26,908 nt of DNA from CAZTXD01 sp964617995 (GTDB lineage Bacteria; Actinomycetota; Acidimicrobiia; Spongiisociales; ZC4RG35): assembly GCA_964617995.1 (NCBI GenBank), contig CAZTXD010000039.1:1-26908 (forward strand). The letters run 5' to 3'. This document shows, piece by piece, positions 1 to 9,603 of this stretch. Position numbers and translations under genes: made by a program. Positions within the stretch are counted from its first letter, which is position 1, and the number at the start of each line of letters is the position of its first letter. The notes under the pieces are model-generated. The model was not told the origin of the DNA, did not search any database, and saw only the letters and a list, made by a program, of their open reading frames with translations.

Positions 1-72
1 CGTATCCTTGCCGCAGCCGGCAGCCTTGCAGCACTCGTGGCCGCAGGTTCCGCAAACATCAAGATCGGCTGA
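1..72 (+). CDS. C-terminal end of an unidentified ORF (partial)
   Basis: Frame 1 is open from the window edge to a TGA at 70-72 and encodes 23 residues rich in Ala, Gly, Leu and Val, ending in SANIKIG. The hydrophobic, Ala-rich composition looks like a membrane or secreted segment and fits coding better than the other two open frames here. Those frames are also stop-free, so the choice is uncertain. Too little is visible to name a family. It would lie 29 bp upstream of the HD-domain gene on the same strand. Confidence 0.35.
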   Translation, partial: RILAAAGSLAALVAAGSANIKIG

Positions 73-101
73 TTGCCACGCCGGGAACCCCTACCCGTTT
101 T

Positions 102-1415
102 ATGAGACCTATCACTAAGCGACAAGCCCGTATTGCTAGCGGCTACGCGCTGGGTGGAGTTGCATGCCTGGTTTCCCTATTTAGCACCAACGCAGCTCCA
201 CCGCTTCTGCTGTGGTCGATCTTTGCCGTTGCTTTCGTAGTCCTGGAGTTCAACGCCGTCGAGGTCAACGACCGGATGCTTCAGAGCTCTGGACTGATGG
301 TGTTGCTAACCGCGGGCACTCTCTTCGCCATTCGTCCAGACTCGAGTGCTGCTCTGTCGATGGCCGCCATGGCTGCGCTTGGCCCTTTGGTGCCTGCCGA
401 TATTCGTGAGAGGCGGTGGTTTCAACCCTTGGCGAACTTCGGGCAAATGGTGATCTCAGCAACGTTGATTGGTCTGCTGCTCGATTGGTGGCTTTCGGAC
501 CTAGCAGGAGTTACGCCGGCGGTACTCCTGACCGTGGCCGTTGCTGGAGGTATGGCCTCCATGATCTATACGGCTACCAACATCGTGATGGTTCGTCAGG
601 CAGTTCGGTACGTATATGTGCAGCGAACTCTCCTTCCTTGGTCCGGCCTCCATGTCTTGCTGCCATCCCAGGTGCTTCTGGGGATCCTCGGCGGTCTCTT
701 GGGTGCAGCCTTCGACATTGTCGGTAAGCCGGCCGTCATCGTCTTGATCCTCGCCGTATATCTGATTGCTCATCTGTCGTTCTCGTCGTACTCCCAACTG
801 CGGGAGGCGCACCAGGCGGCCCTCCGTGGTTTCGTCAAGGCGTTGGAAGCGCGCGATCTTTATACGCGAGGTCACACAGAGCGCGTCGCCTACTTCTCCC
901 AGCTTATAGGCGAAGAGTTGAGGTTCACCGGAACCCAACTGGAACGCTTGCGCTGGGCCTGCCTGATTCACGATCTCGGGAAACTCGCCATACCGGGCAG
1001 CTTGCTGGCGAAGAGGGGGCGCTTGACGCCGGAGGAGTTTGACGAGATGCGCGAGGCGGCTCTACAGGTAGAGGCGATTCTCGCGGAGGTCGACTTCCTT
1101 CGTCCCATGGTCTCGATTTCTGGCGTTCATTACATCGATGTAGAAGCTTTCGACGCCCACGGGTGGACCTTGGAGGCATCGATAGTCGCAGTGGCCGATG
1201 CATTCGATGCGCTCACCTCAACTCGTAGCTACCGGATGGCCATGCCTCAGGCCAAGGCATTTGATGAGCTCCGAGCCGACGAGTCGGGTCGCTTCATTCC
1301 CGATGTCGTCGACGCCCTCGAGTCGGGTCTCGCTCGAACTGGTGAGGTCTATGGCGGCACGGAGATGTCCGAAGATGCCCGTGAGTCCTCTAGCGAGGAG
1401 GCAACCATTGGTTAA
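102..1415 (+). CDS. Membrane protein with degenerate HD-GYP domain (first of tandem pair)
   Basis: A 437-residue protein with about six or seven hydrophobic segments in residues 10-230, then a cytoplasmic HD-GYP-like domain (about 245-415). Visible HD-GYP features are HTERVA (H258), the HD pair in LIHDLGKLAIP (H290, D291), LTPEEFDEM, and VADAFDALTSTRSYR. The expected third histidine after LTPEEF is replaced (MREAALQ), and the HHExxDGxGYP segment is reduced to GVHYIDVEAFDAHGW. HD-GYP proteins normally hydrolyse cyclic di-GMP. With these ligands missing, this copy may be a sensor or have altered activity, which is inference. No clear Shine-Dalgarno precedes the ATG, and the frame stays open to the window edge, so the start is not firmly fixed. 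It overlaps the next, similarly built gene by 8 bp. The DNA is less GC-rich than most of the window. Confidence 0.8.
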   Translation: MRPITKRQARIASGYALGGVACLVSLFSTNAAPPLLLWSIFAVAFVVLEFNAVEVNDRMLQSSGLMVLLTAGTLFAIRPDSSAALSMAAMAALGPLVPADIRERRWFQPLANFGQMVISATLIGLLLDWWLSDLAGVTPAVLLTVAVAGGMASMIYTATNIVMVRQAVRYVYVQRTLLPWSGLHVLLPSQVLLGILGGLLGAAFDIVGKPAVIVLILAVYLIAHLSFSSYSQLREAHQAALRGFVKALEARDLYTRGHTERVAYFSQLIGEELRFTGTQLERLRWACLIHDLGKLAIPGSLLAKRGRLTPEEFDEMREAALQVEAILAEVDFLRPMVSISGVHYIDVEAFDAHGWTLEASIVAVADAFDALTSTRSYRMAMPQAKAFDELRADESGRFIPDVVDALESGLARTGEVYGGTEMSEDARESSSEEATIG

Positions 1416-2631
1416 GGGAAGCCTGACGCGGATGGTATTGCTCGTTCTGCTTATCCCCGTTGTGGTTTTTGCGTCCTGGGCAGTAGGCAAATCATCTGTT
1501 TCCCTAGTTGCTATCGGCGTTGCCTTGGCGGCTATGACGATCGGGGCCTTCGTCGCACCTGCCGAATCGAGCGGAAATCGTCTTCCTCTGACCATCGCTG
1601 TGGCCTCCGCTCTCCCGTTTGTCTTCACCGCTGATGACCAAGTGGAGCTTGTGGCCGTCGTGGGGACCTATCTGCTCGGGTCAATCATTCTGGTCGTCGT
1701 CGGCTTGCTCCGGCGCGCGTCCATCGCCTCCGCAGCCGGGGTTGCCGGTCGGCACCTGCTCGGTCATATCGCCTACGTAATGGTCTTCACTGCGACTCGT
1801 GACCTGTTGGGCGGCTCGCTGGGTACGTCCGGATGGGAGATCCTCGTTCCGTTCGCTGCCGGAGGAGTAGCTTGGGTGGCCGTGGAGCTGGGGATGTGGT
1901 CGGTCTTCAATTCCGGGCAGGTCTCGACCAGGTATCTCCTGCTTGCCGGGTTCAAGGATCTCAACGTGTTCATCAGCCTGGTGGCGACCGGTGGACTATT
2001 CGGCCTCATGTACGACGCGCTCGGATGGTGGGCGCTGCCGGTTGCCCTCCTTCCCTACAGCTTCGCCCACGGCGCCTTCCGGCGTTTCCAGGAGACCAAG
2101 TCCACCTACCGCCAAACCATCCGGGCCCTCGCTCGGATTCCGGAGGCGGCCGGGTTCAACCTCACCGGGCATGCCGACCGGACCGCGGAGTTGTCGGTGG
2201 CCATGGCCAAGGATCTGGGTCTCAGCCCCGAAGACGTCGAGGATGTGGAGTTCGTCGGTCTGATGCACGACATCGGCCGGATAACGCTCAACGAGCCGAG
2301 TGTCGTCGACCAGGGTTGGACCGACGATGACCTTGCCCGCTGGGGTGCTGAGATAATCGCCGGAGCACCATCACTCGATCGGGTGGCGGGTTACGTACGG
2401 CGCCAGTTCGAACCGTTCCGTAACCCGGGAGAGGAGTCCGACCCGACGGTGCCGAAGGTGGCGAGGATCGTGAAGATAGCCAGCGCATACGACTCCGAGC
2501 GGATGGGGAAGGGGATGTCGAAGCTGGAGGCCCTGGAACACCTACATCAGGGCGCTGCCTATGAGTACGACCCTGAGGTCGTCGCATCCTTACGCCGGAT
2601 TCTGGAGGGAGGGCCGGCCGTCAACGCTTGA
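1408..2631 (+). CDS. Membrane protein with strongly degenerate HD domain (second of tandem pair)
   Basis: A 407-residue protein with several hydrophobic N-terminal segments and a C-terminal HD-like domain from about residue 250. It starts at TTG 1408, because GAGGAG at 1395-1400 sits 7 nt upstream; the open frame runs further up to 1198 but only inside the previous gene. Retained elements are HADRTAEL (H255) and LMHDIGRI (H287, D288). The third histidine, the HHE/GYP loop and the VAD motif are gone (WGAEI, RRQFEPFRNPG and KIASAYDSE stand in their places), so metal-dependent phosphodiesterase activity is unlikely. Architecture and linker match the preceding gene, so the two are probably diverged duplicates that are translationally coupled. 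The 3' end overlaps the convergent DUF5317 gene by 11 bp. Confidence 0.75.
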   Translation: MVKGSLTRMVLLVLLIPVVVFASWAVGKSSVSLVAIGVALAAMTIGAFVAPAESSGNRLPLTIAVASALPFVFTADDQVELVAVVGTYLLGSIILVVVGLLRRASIASAAGVAGRHLLGHIAYVMVFTATRDLLGGSLGTSGWEILVPFAAGGVAWVAVELGMWSVFNSGQVSTRYLLLAGFKDLNVFISLVATGGLFGLMYDALGWWALPVALLPYSFAHGAFRRFQETKSTYRQTIRALARIPEAAGFNLTGHADRTAELSVAMAKDLGLSPEDVEDVEFVGLMHDIGRITLNEPSVVDQGWTDDDLARWGAEIIAGAPSLDRVAGYVRRQFEPFRNPGEESDPTVPKVARIVKIASAYDSERMGKGMSKLEALEHLHQGAAYEYDPEVVASLRRILEGGPAVNA

Positions 2632-3217
2632 CGGAGGCCGATCCTGCCTGGGCCCGGGCCCCGCGCTTGAACCATCGCACCGGGCGCCGCAGTTCTGATT
2701 CGAGGAACCGCGCCAACCCGACCGCCAGGAATACGTCGCCGAGGGACACGACCTGACCCTGGTTGGCGAGGCGGATCGGGATCACATCCGCCAGGAAGCT
2801 GAGCCGGGTGGACGGTCCCAGCATCACGTGCTTGTAGCTATCTCCTACGAGGACGGCGCCATCGGAGAAGCCGCTGGCCACCAGCGCTGCCCCCTCCAGC
2901 ACCGGCATTCCCTGGTTCAAGGCGATGACTGAGAAGTTCATCAGAACACCGACACCCGCCAGCCACATCCCGGTCTTTCCCCTGTTGAGGATCACCAAGG
3001 CCAGCAAGGGGACGAATGATGTGAGGATCATGCCGAGTCCAACCGGATCGGCCCAGGAGGCCGACTGAGGAATCCAGTTGGTGGCGATCTGCAGCAGGAA
3101 GCCGAGTGGGAGCAGCCACCACATGCGGAGCTGGATGTCACCCAGGTTGGCGAGCCGCCCCCCTCGCAGAACTGCGATCGTCATCGCCAGAAACAAGACG
3201 AGCGCAAGCCATAGCAT
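2621..3217 (-). CDS. DUF5317 family membrane protein
   Basis: A 198-residue integral membrane protein with about five hydrophobic segments. The family is recognised from the LRGGRLANLGDIQLR start, the ALNQGMPV segment and the late LADVIPI...VSLGDVFLAVGLARF block typical of DUF5317 proteins in actinobacteria. Function is unknown; some members lie near c-di-GMP or two-component genes, and here the neighbours are HD-GYP-like proteins. I chose ATG 3217 rather than the in-frame TTG at 3226, because a TACCGT -10 box at 3235-3230 would put the transcript start after the TTG. There is no Shine-Dalgarno. The gene diverges from the crotonase gene. Confidence 0.75.
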   Translation of the reverse strand: MLWLALVLFLAMTIAVLRGGRLANLGDIQLRMWWLLPLGFLLQIATNWIPQSASWADPVGLGMILTSFVPLLALVILNRGKTGMWLAGVGVLMNFSVIALNQGMPVLEGAALVASGFSDGAVLVGDSYKHVMLGPSTRLSFLADVIPIRLANQGQVVSLGDVFLAVGLARFLESELRRPVRWFKRGARAQAGSASVKR

Positions 3218-3229
3218 GATGGACAACCG

Positions 3230-3239
3230 ACGGTATCAC
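3230..3239. promoter_or_regulatory. Possible overlapping divergent -10 boxes (DUF5317 / crotonase)
   Basis: On the minus strand TACCGT (3235-3230) lies 12 nt before ATG 3217. On the plus strand TATCAC (3234-3239) could start a leader of about 27 nt for the crotonase gene, which has a Shine-Dalgarno. The two boxes share the TA at 3234-3235. The plus-strand box is imperfect and no -35 is evident. Confidence 0.35.
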
Positions 3240-3272
3240 AGCCCGGACGCTGAGCAAGAGAGGACGGTAGAA

Positions 3273-4040
3273 ATGATTCGCTACGAGGCGACGGATGTGC
3301 GCGCCACGATCACCATCGACGATCCGGAGCGGCGCAATCCGATGTCGACCGACGTGATGGAGGGTCTTGTCGACGCCACCCGTCGTGCTCACGAGGACGA
3401 GTCGGTTCGCGTGCTGATCTATACGGGAGCCGGGGAGGAGGCCTTCTCCGCCGGCGGTGACCTGTCGAGCGGATTCGTGGACGATCCGGTCGGTAGGCAT
3501 CGTTCCCGGGGGGCGCTGGCAGAGGTATTCCGGCTGATCACCAGAGGCGGCAAGCCGACCATCGCCCGTGTCAACGGACATGCTCTGGCCGGAGGTTTCG
3601 GCCTGGCGGTTGCCTGCGACATCGTCATCTGCGTCGATGACGCCAAGCTCGGGGTACCCGAGATCGGGGTCGGACTGTGGCCGATGATGATCTCAGGTGT
3701 CCTGCTGCGGGCAATCCCCCGAAAGGCCGCCCTGGAGTTGATGATGACCGGACGCCTGATAGCCCCCGAGGAAGCGAGGAGTTTGGGGGCGGTCACCACC
3801 GTCGTCAGCAGATCGGACCTGGATGACGTCGTCGACCAGAGGGTCGACGAGCTCGCCTCCAAGAGCGCGGCCGTGCTCGGGCTGGGTCGGGACAGCTTCA
3901 ATGCCGTGGCCGAGATGGGCTTCGATGCTGCCCTCGATCGTCTGCAGGCAGGTCTGACGGCGGTATCGCTGACGGACGACTCCCGCGAGGGTGTCGCCGC
4001 CTTCATCGAGAAGCGATCCCCGATCTGGTCCGACCACTGA
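3273..4040 (+). CDS. Enoyl-CoA hydratase/isomerase (crotonase) family protein
   Basis: A 255-residue crotonase-fold protein expected to act on an acyl-CoA thioester in the cytoplasm. Oxyanion-hole motifs are FSAGGDL (around residue 60) and NGHALAGGFG (101-110); LGVPEIGVG carries E130. Aligned by spacing with rat mitochondrial enoyl-CoA hydratase, E130 matches catalytic Glu164, but the position of Glu144 is Gly110. Classical two-glutamate hydration is therefore doubtful, and a one-glutamate activity such as isomerisation is possible. The ATG at 3273 is preceded by GAGAGGA. The open frame extends upstream into the divergent gene, but that extension is not protein-like. No neighbour is an obvious beta-oxidation partner, so the substrate cannot be inferred. 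Confidence 0.85.
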   Translation: MIRYEATDVRATITIDDPERRNPMSTDVMEGLVDATRRAHEDESVRVLIYTGAGEEAFSAGGDLSSGFVDDPVGRHRSRGALAEVFRLITRGGKPTIARVNGHALAGGFGLAVACDIVICVDDAKLGVPEIGVGLWPMMISGVLLRAIPRKAALELMMTGRLIAPEEARSLGAVTTVVSRSDLDDVVDQRVDELASKSAAVLGLGRDSFNAVAEMGFDAALDRLQAGLTAVSLTDDSREGVAAFIEKRSPIWSDH

Positions 4041-4050
4041 CCCACTGCCA

Positions 4051-4078
4051 ACCGAAAACCGATAACCGACAACCACGA
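4051..4078 (+). repeat. Short tandem repeat, three ACCGANA units plus one degenerate
   Basis: Seven-base units ACCGAAA, ACCGATA and ACCGACA follow one another, then a weaker ACCACGA. The array begins 10 bp after the crotonase stop codon, in the 111-bp gap before the HNH gene. It could be a protein-binding array or a slippage product; no hairpin is formed. Confidence 0.6.
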
Positions 4079-4083
4079 AGAAT

Positions 4084-4142
4084 CGTCTCGTAGAAACCCG
4101 TCTTGAAGCGCAACCCGCGTTTTTGTCACACCCGTCTCGTAG
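4084..4142 (+). repeat. Pair of 10-bp direct repeats CGTCTCGTAG
   Basis: Identical copies lie at 4084-4093 and 4133-4142, 49 bp apart. The second copy supplies the first three bases of the putative -10 box of the HNH gene, so a binding site that regulates this promoter is possible. Function is unknown. Confidence 0.5.
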
Positions 4143-4145
4143 GTT
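4140..4145 (+). promoter_or_regulatory. -10 box TAGGTT of a leaderless transcript (HNH gene)
   Basis: TAGGTT ends 6 nt before ATG 4152 and there is no Shine-Dalgarno. This spacing places the transcript start at or next to the A of the ATG, the pattern known for actinobacterial leaderless mRNAs. Confidence 0.5.
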
Positions 4146-4151
4146 GACGGT

Positions 4152-5237
4152 ATGGACATCGACACGCTCAGCACCGATCAGCTCGAGCAGGAGCTCTCTC
4201 GACTCGAGGTTCTTAGGCGTCGCGTCACCGCTCTCCAGCTGAACCTCATCGCTGAAGCCGATCGTCGGCAGGTTCCGCTGGGAGACGGTTGCTCCAGCAC
4301 CTCGGAGTGGGTCTCGGCCCGGATGGATGTTCCCTCCGACGAGGCCAAGAGGCTCGCCAGGCTGTCGAAGCGACTCGACGACCTGCCCCTGATGGCCAAG
4401 CGTCTGTCCGAGGGCGAGATCGGGATAATGCGAGCGGAGCTCCTGGCCAGGGTCGCCACCGCCGATGACGAGGGCGAGTGGGCGTTCAGGCTCTCCGGCT
4501 ACAACCTGGGAGCGGCCGAGAAGCTCGTGTCCCGGCACCGGCGCGTCACGCGAAAGCACGAGCGCAGCAAACACCGCGACTCGTATCTCTTCCTGCAGCC
4601 CAGTCTCGATGAGTCGTGGTGGAAGATCGCGGGCGGGGTGGGGGCGGTGGCCGGCAAGACGATCTCCGAGACGCTCGCTCGCAAAGCTGACGAGCTTCCC
4701 GACAGGAACGGTTCGCTCGTCCATCGACAAGCTCTGGCGCTGGAGGCGATGTGCATCGACGACGGCGGCGAGGCCGGCTCCGGTGGTGGCGCCACCATCA
4801 CCGCCTACTTGGATCTCGACCTCGCCAACGGCACCGGCGGTCAAACTGGCGCCGAAATGGCTGCCGGTCCCCGGATCGGACCGGACGCCATCCGGGAGTT
4901 GCTCTGCAACGGCGCCGTGCAGATCGTCGGCCTTTCCGACGGCAAGCCGGTCACGACTACCCACCGGACAAACTACATACCTCCCTCCATTCGTGAGTTC
5001 GTCCTCTGGCGGGACCAGCACCACTGCCGGGCACCGGGGTGCACCTCCCAGCGGAGGCTCCAACCCCACCACATCGTCTTCGACTCTCACGGCGGCCCCC
5101 CGGAGCCGTTCAACCTGGTAACGCTCTGTTGGTATCACCATCACGTCGTGGTTCACCGACGAGGCATGCGGATCGAAAAGAAACACGACGGATCGATCCG
5201 ATTCGTACTCCCCGCCGACAGCCGTGACCCACCCTGA
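4152..5237 (+). CDS. DUF222 domain-containing HNH endonuclease
   Basis: A 361-residue protein of the abundant actinobacterial DUF222-HNH (13E12 repeat) family. The N-terminal two thirds is the helical DUF222 region. The C-terminal HNH fold shows CRAPGC (292-297), QPHHIVF (catalytic HH at 306-307), then PFNLVTLC and YHHHVVVH as the N-H part and metal knuckle. The motif is intact, so nuclease activity is plausible. Members are often multi-copy and spread like mobile elements, but their role is not settled. This copy stands alone; I see no intron, inverted ends or partner genes. The ATG is supported by the TAGGTT box 6 nt upstream. Confidence 0.9.
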   Translation: MDIDTLSTDQLEQELSRLEVLRRRVTALQLNLIAEADRRQVPLGDGCSSTSEWVSARMDVPSDEAKRLARLSKRLDDLPLMAKRLSEGEIGIMRAELLARVATADDEGEWAFRLSGYNLGAAEKLVSRHRRVTRKHERSKHRDSYLFLQPSLDESWWKIAGGVGAVAGKTISETLARKADELPDRNGSLVHRQALALEAMCIDDGGEAGSGGGATITAYLDLDLANGTGGQTGAEMAAGPRIGPDAIRELLCNGAVQIVGLSDGKPVTTTHRTNYIPPSIREFVLWRDQHHCRAPGCTSQRRLQPHHIVFDSHGGPPEPFNLVTLCWYHHHVVVHRRGMRIEKKHDGSIRFVLPADSRDPP

Positions 5238-5313
5238 GGTCTTCATCCTCATCTCGATCCGGCCGTACAGTCTCCGATACTCCTGTCCCTGTTCCATTCC
5301 TTCCGCCCGCAGG

Positions 5314-5319
5314 TAGCCT
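5314..5319 (+). promoter_or_regulatory. -10 box TAGCCT of a leaderless transcript (sortase gene)
   Basis: TAGCCT ends 8 nt before GTG 5328. The only purine-rich stretch upstream (AGG at 5311-5313) overlaps the box itself, so a ribosome-binding site is unlikely. Confidence 0.4.
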
Positions 5320-5327
5320 GATGCCTC

Positions 5328-6059
5328 GTGGGAGTCCGTTCTTTGGCGCGTCGACTGGGCTGGGTGCTGATCTGGGGCGCTCTGCTCGTCTTCGCATTTC
5401 TCGGGTATCAGCTCGTCGTGACCGATCTGCTCAACGATCGCGTCCAAGCAGAGGCGAAAGCACAGCTCGAGGAGGATCTCGCTGAACGGAGGGTCACACT
5501 TCCCGACCCGGTGCCGGTGACCACCACGACTCCCGACGAGCCCGAAGACATACCCACTGTCACCACCCCGGACGTCGAGCTCATTGCGGAAGACCCCGGT
5601 GAAGAGGGGGAGGCTCTCGGGCGGTTGGTGATCTCCAGGCTGGACCTAGACGAGGTGGTCTTCGGGGGCATCACCCGGGACACGCTGAAAAAGGGTCCCG
5701 GTCACATGCCGGGGACACCGGTCCCGGGTCAGCCCGGCAACGCAGTCGTCTCGGGGCATCGCACGACCTACGGGCGACCGTTTTACGAGCTCGACCTGCT
5801 CGAAGAAGGCGACCGGATCGAGGTCGAGACGGCCACCGGCATCCACGTGTATGAGGTGCGCAGGTCCCTGATCGTCGAGCCGACCGATGTGTGGGTCGCC
5901 GATCACATCGACGGTGCCTGGCTCACGCTCACGACCTGCCACCCCCGATTCTCCGCCGCCGAGCGCCTCATCATCCAGGCCGAGCTGGTGGAAGGTCCTA
6001 ACCTCGACTACGTGAATCTCAGCATCGACCGTGCTAGTTCCCCGCTGGAAGTGACGTGA
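5328..6059 (+). CDS. Class E sortase
   Basis: A 243-residue membrane-anchored transpeptidase that would attach secreted proteins to the cell wall. It has an N-terminal membrane segment (about 11-32), an acidic Thr/Pro-rich stalk (50-95) and a sortase domain from about 98. Catalytic residues are visible: H144 in VVSGHRTTYG, C204 in LTLTTCHPRFSA, and R213 in AAERL. The TCHPRFSAAERL sequence is typical of class E enzymes, which in other actinobacteria favour LAxTG-type signals. Start is GTG 5328; an ATG at 5321 is in another frame. No protein with a sorting signal is encoded in the window. It overlaps the next gene by 4 bp (GTGA). Confidence 0.9.
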   Translation: MGVRSLARRLGWVLIWGALLVFAFLGYQLVVTDLLNDRVQAEAKAQLEEDLAERRVTLPDPVPVTTTTPDEPEDIPTVTTPDVELIAEDPGEEGEALGRLVISRLDLDEVVFGGITRDTLKKGPGHMPGTPVPGQPGNAVVSGHRTTYGRPFYELDLLEEGDRIEVETATGIHVYEVRRSLIVEPTDVWVADHIDGAWLTLTTCHPRFSAAERLIIQAELVEGPNLDYVNLSIDRASSPLEVT

Positions 6060-6202
6060 GACGCATCTGGGACAGGTTGCCCGGACCCACAGCGCTCAAG
6101 GCACTGGAAGCTGCCGCCCTCTTCGTGCTCGTTATCGTCATCCTCGGGTTCCTCTTCGAATGGGCTGGGACCCTCCTCGACTCCGGTGGAGCCATCGGCT
6201 GA
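6056..6202 (+). CDS. Small membrane protein coupled to the sortase
   Basis: A 48-residue ORF whose GTG start overlaps the sortase TGA. It begins MRRIWDRLPGPTALKALE, then has one hydrophobic helix (LFVLVIVILGFLFEW) and a short tail. Small proteins with an LPGPT-like motif and a single membrane helix are a recurring feature downstream of class E sortases in actinobacteria, as I recall it, which argues that this is a real gene. It may sit beside the sortase in the membrane, but its function is not known. It ends 13 bp before the convergent TlpA-like gene. Confidence 0.7.
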   Translation: MRRIWDRLPGPTALKALEAAALFVLVIVILGFLFEWAGTLLDSGGAIG

Positions 6203-6215
6203 CCTCGATCTTGGG

Positions 6216-6763
6216 TCAGCTCTCAAAGACGATCGATTCGACACGCTCAGGCGTCAGCTCGGCGAGGATGATGTCCACCACGGTGCCACCACTGTCGATG
6301 ACGAACGTGGCGGGAAGCCCGAACGAGGGATACGCATCACGGACCTGGCCATCGCGGTCCCATCCGACCATGAAGCCCGGATCCATCTCCTCGGCGAAGG
6401 CCCGGGCCGAGTCGAGTTGATCCTGGACGGCCACTCCCACCACCGTCACATGCGGGTTCGCCGCTGCGAAGTCCGACAGCACGGGGAACTCCCGGAGGCA
6501 CGGCTCGCACCAGGAGGCCCATAGGTTCAGGAGCACCGGTCCCCGATCGAATCGAACGTGGTCGACGAGGTCGAAGACCTCACCGTCGAACGTAGTGACG
6601 GTCATCGCCGGCGCCGGCCGGCCGATTTCCGCCACGGCACCGTCGTTTCCCAGCCAGGCGATCAAAGCTCCTGCCGCCACCACCGTCACGAAGATAGCGC
6701 TCAGTAGGCCACCAGACAGACCGGCCCGAGGGGGTGGAGGCTCGGGCGGGTCCATTTTCGTCA

Positions 6764-6764
<1 letters not shown>
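6216..6764 (-). CDS. TlpA-like membrane-anchored thioredoxin
   Basis: A 182-residue protein with a proline-rich cytoplasmic tail, one membrane helix (about 18-39) and an extracytoplasmic thioredoxin fold of the TlpA/ResA type. The active site is WCEPC (C86 and C89), and the conserved cis-proline loop is GLPATFVID. Such proteins reduce or isomerise disulfides outside the membrane, for example in cytochrome c maturation or redox homeostasis. The partner is not known here. The ATG overlaps the aconitase stop in TGATG; an in-frame GTG one codon earlier is also possible. The overlap implies coupled translation with aconitase. Confidence 0.85.
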
Positions 6765-9505
<2,741 letters not shown>

Positions 9506-9538
9506 GCCGTCCTTTCCGGTGGGTATCAGACCTGTTCG

Positions 9539-9544
9539 AGTCTA
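9539..9544 (-). promoter_or_regulatory. Possible -10 box TAGACT for acnA
   Basis: On the minus strand TAGACT lies 33 nt before the aconitase ATG and would give a leader of roughly 27 nt that includes the GGAAAGGA ribosome-binding site. No convincing -35 is seen. There is no clear hairpin terminator between the regulator gene and acnA. Confidence 0.35.
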
Positions 9545-9603
9545 GGAGGGTGCCCCCGCCCCCTCACCCTGGCCTCTTCCGACCCTGTCTTTCGTCTTCC
9601 GAC

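Noticed and set aside
4152..5237. HNH gene as part of a mobile element, intron or phage
   Set aside because: There are no terminal inverted repeats, target duplications, integrase or phage genes nearby. Only the short upstream repeats are unusual.
5321..5323. ATG 5321 as the sortase start
   Set aside because: It is in a different frame from the sortase; GTG 5328 is the in-frame start.
3693..5447. A 584-residue open frame on the minus strand
   Set aside because: It is antisense to the crotonase, HNH and sortase genes. The predicted product has no family motifs, while the opposite strand carries clear HNH, sortase and crotonase motifs.
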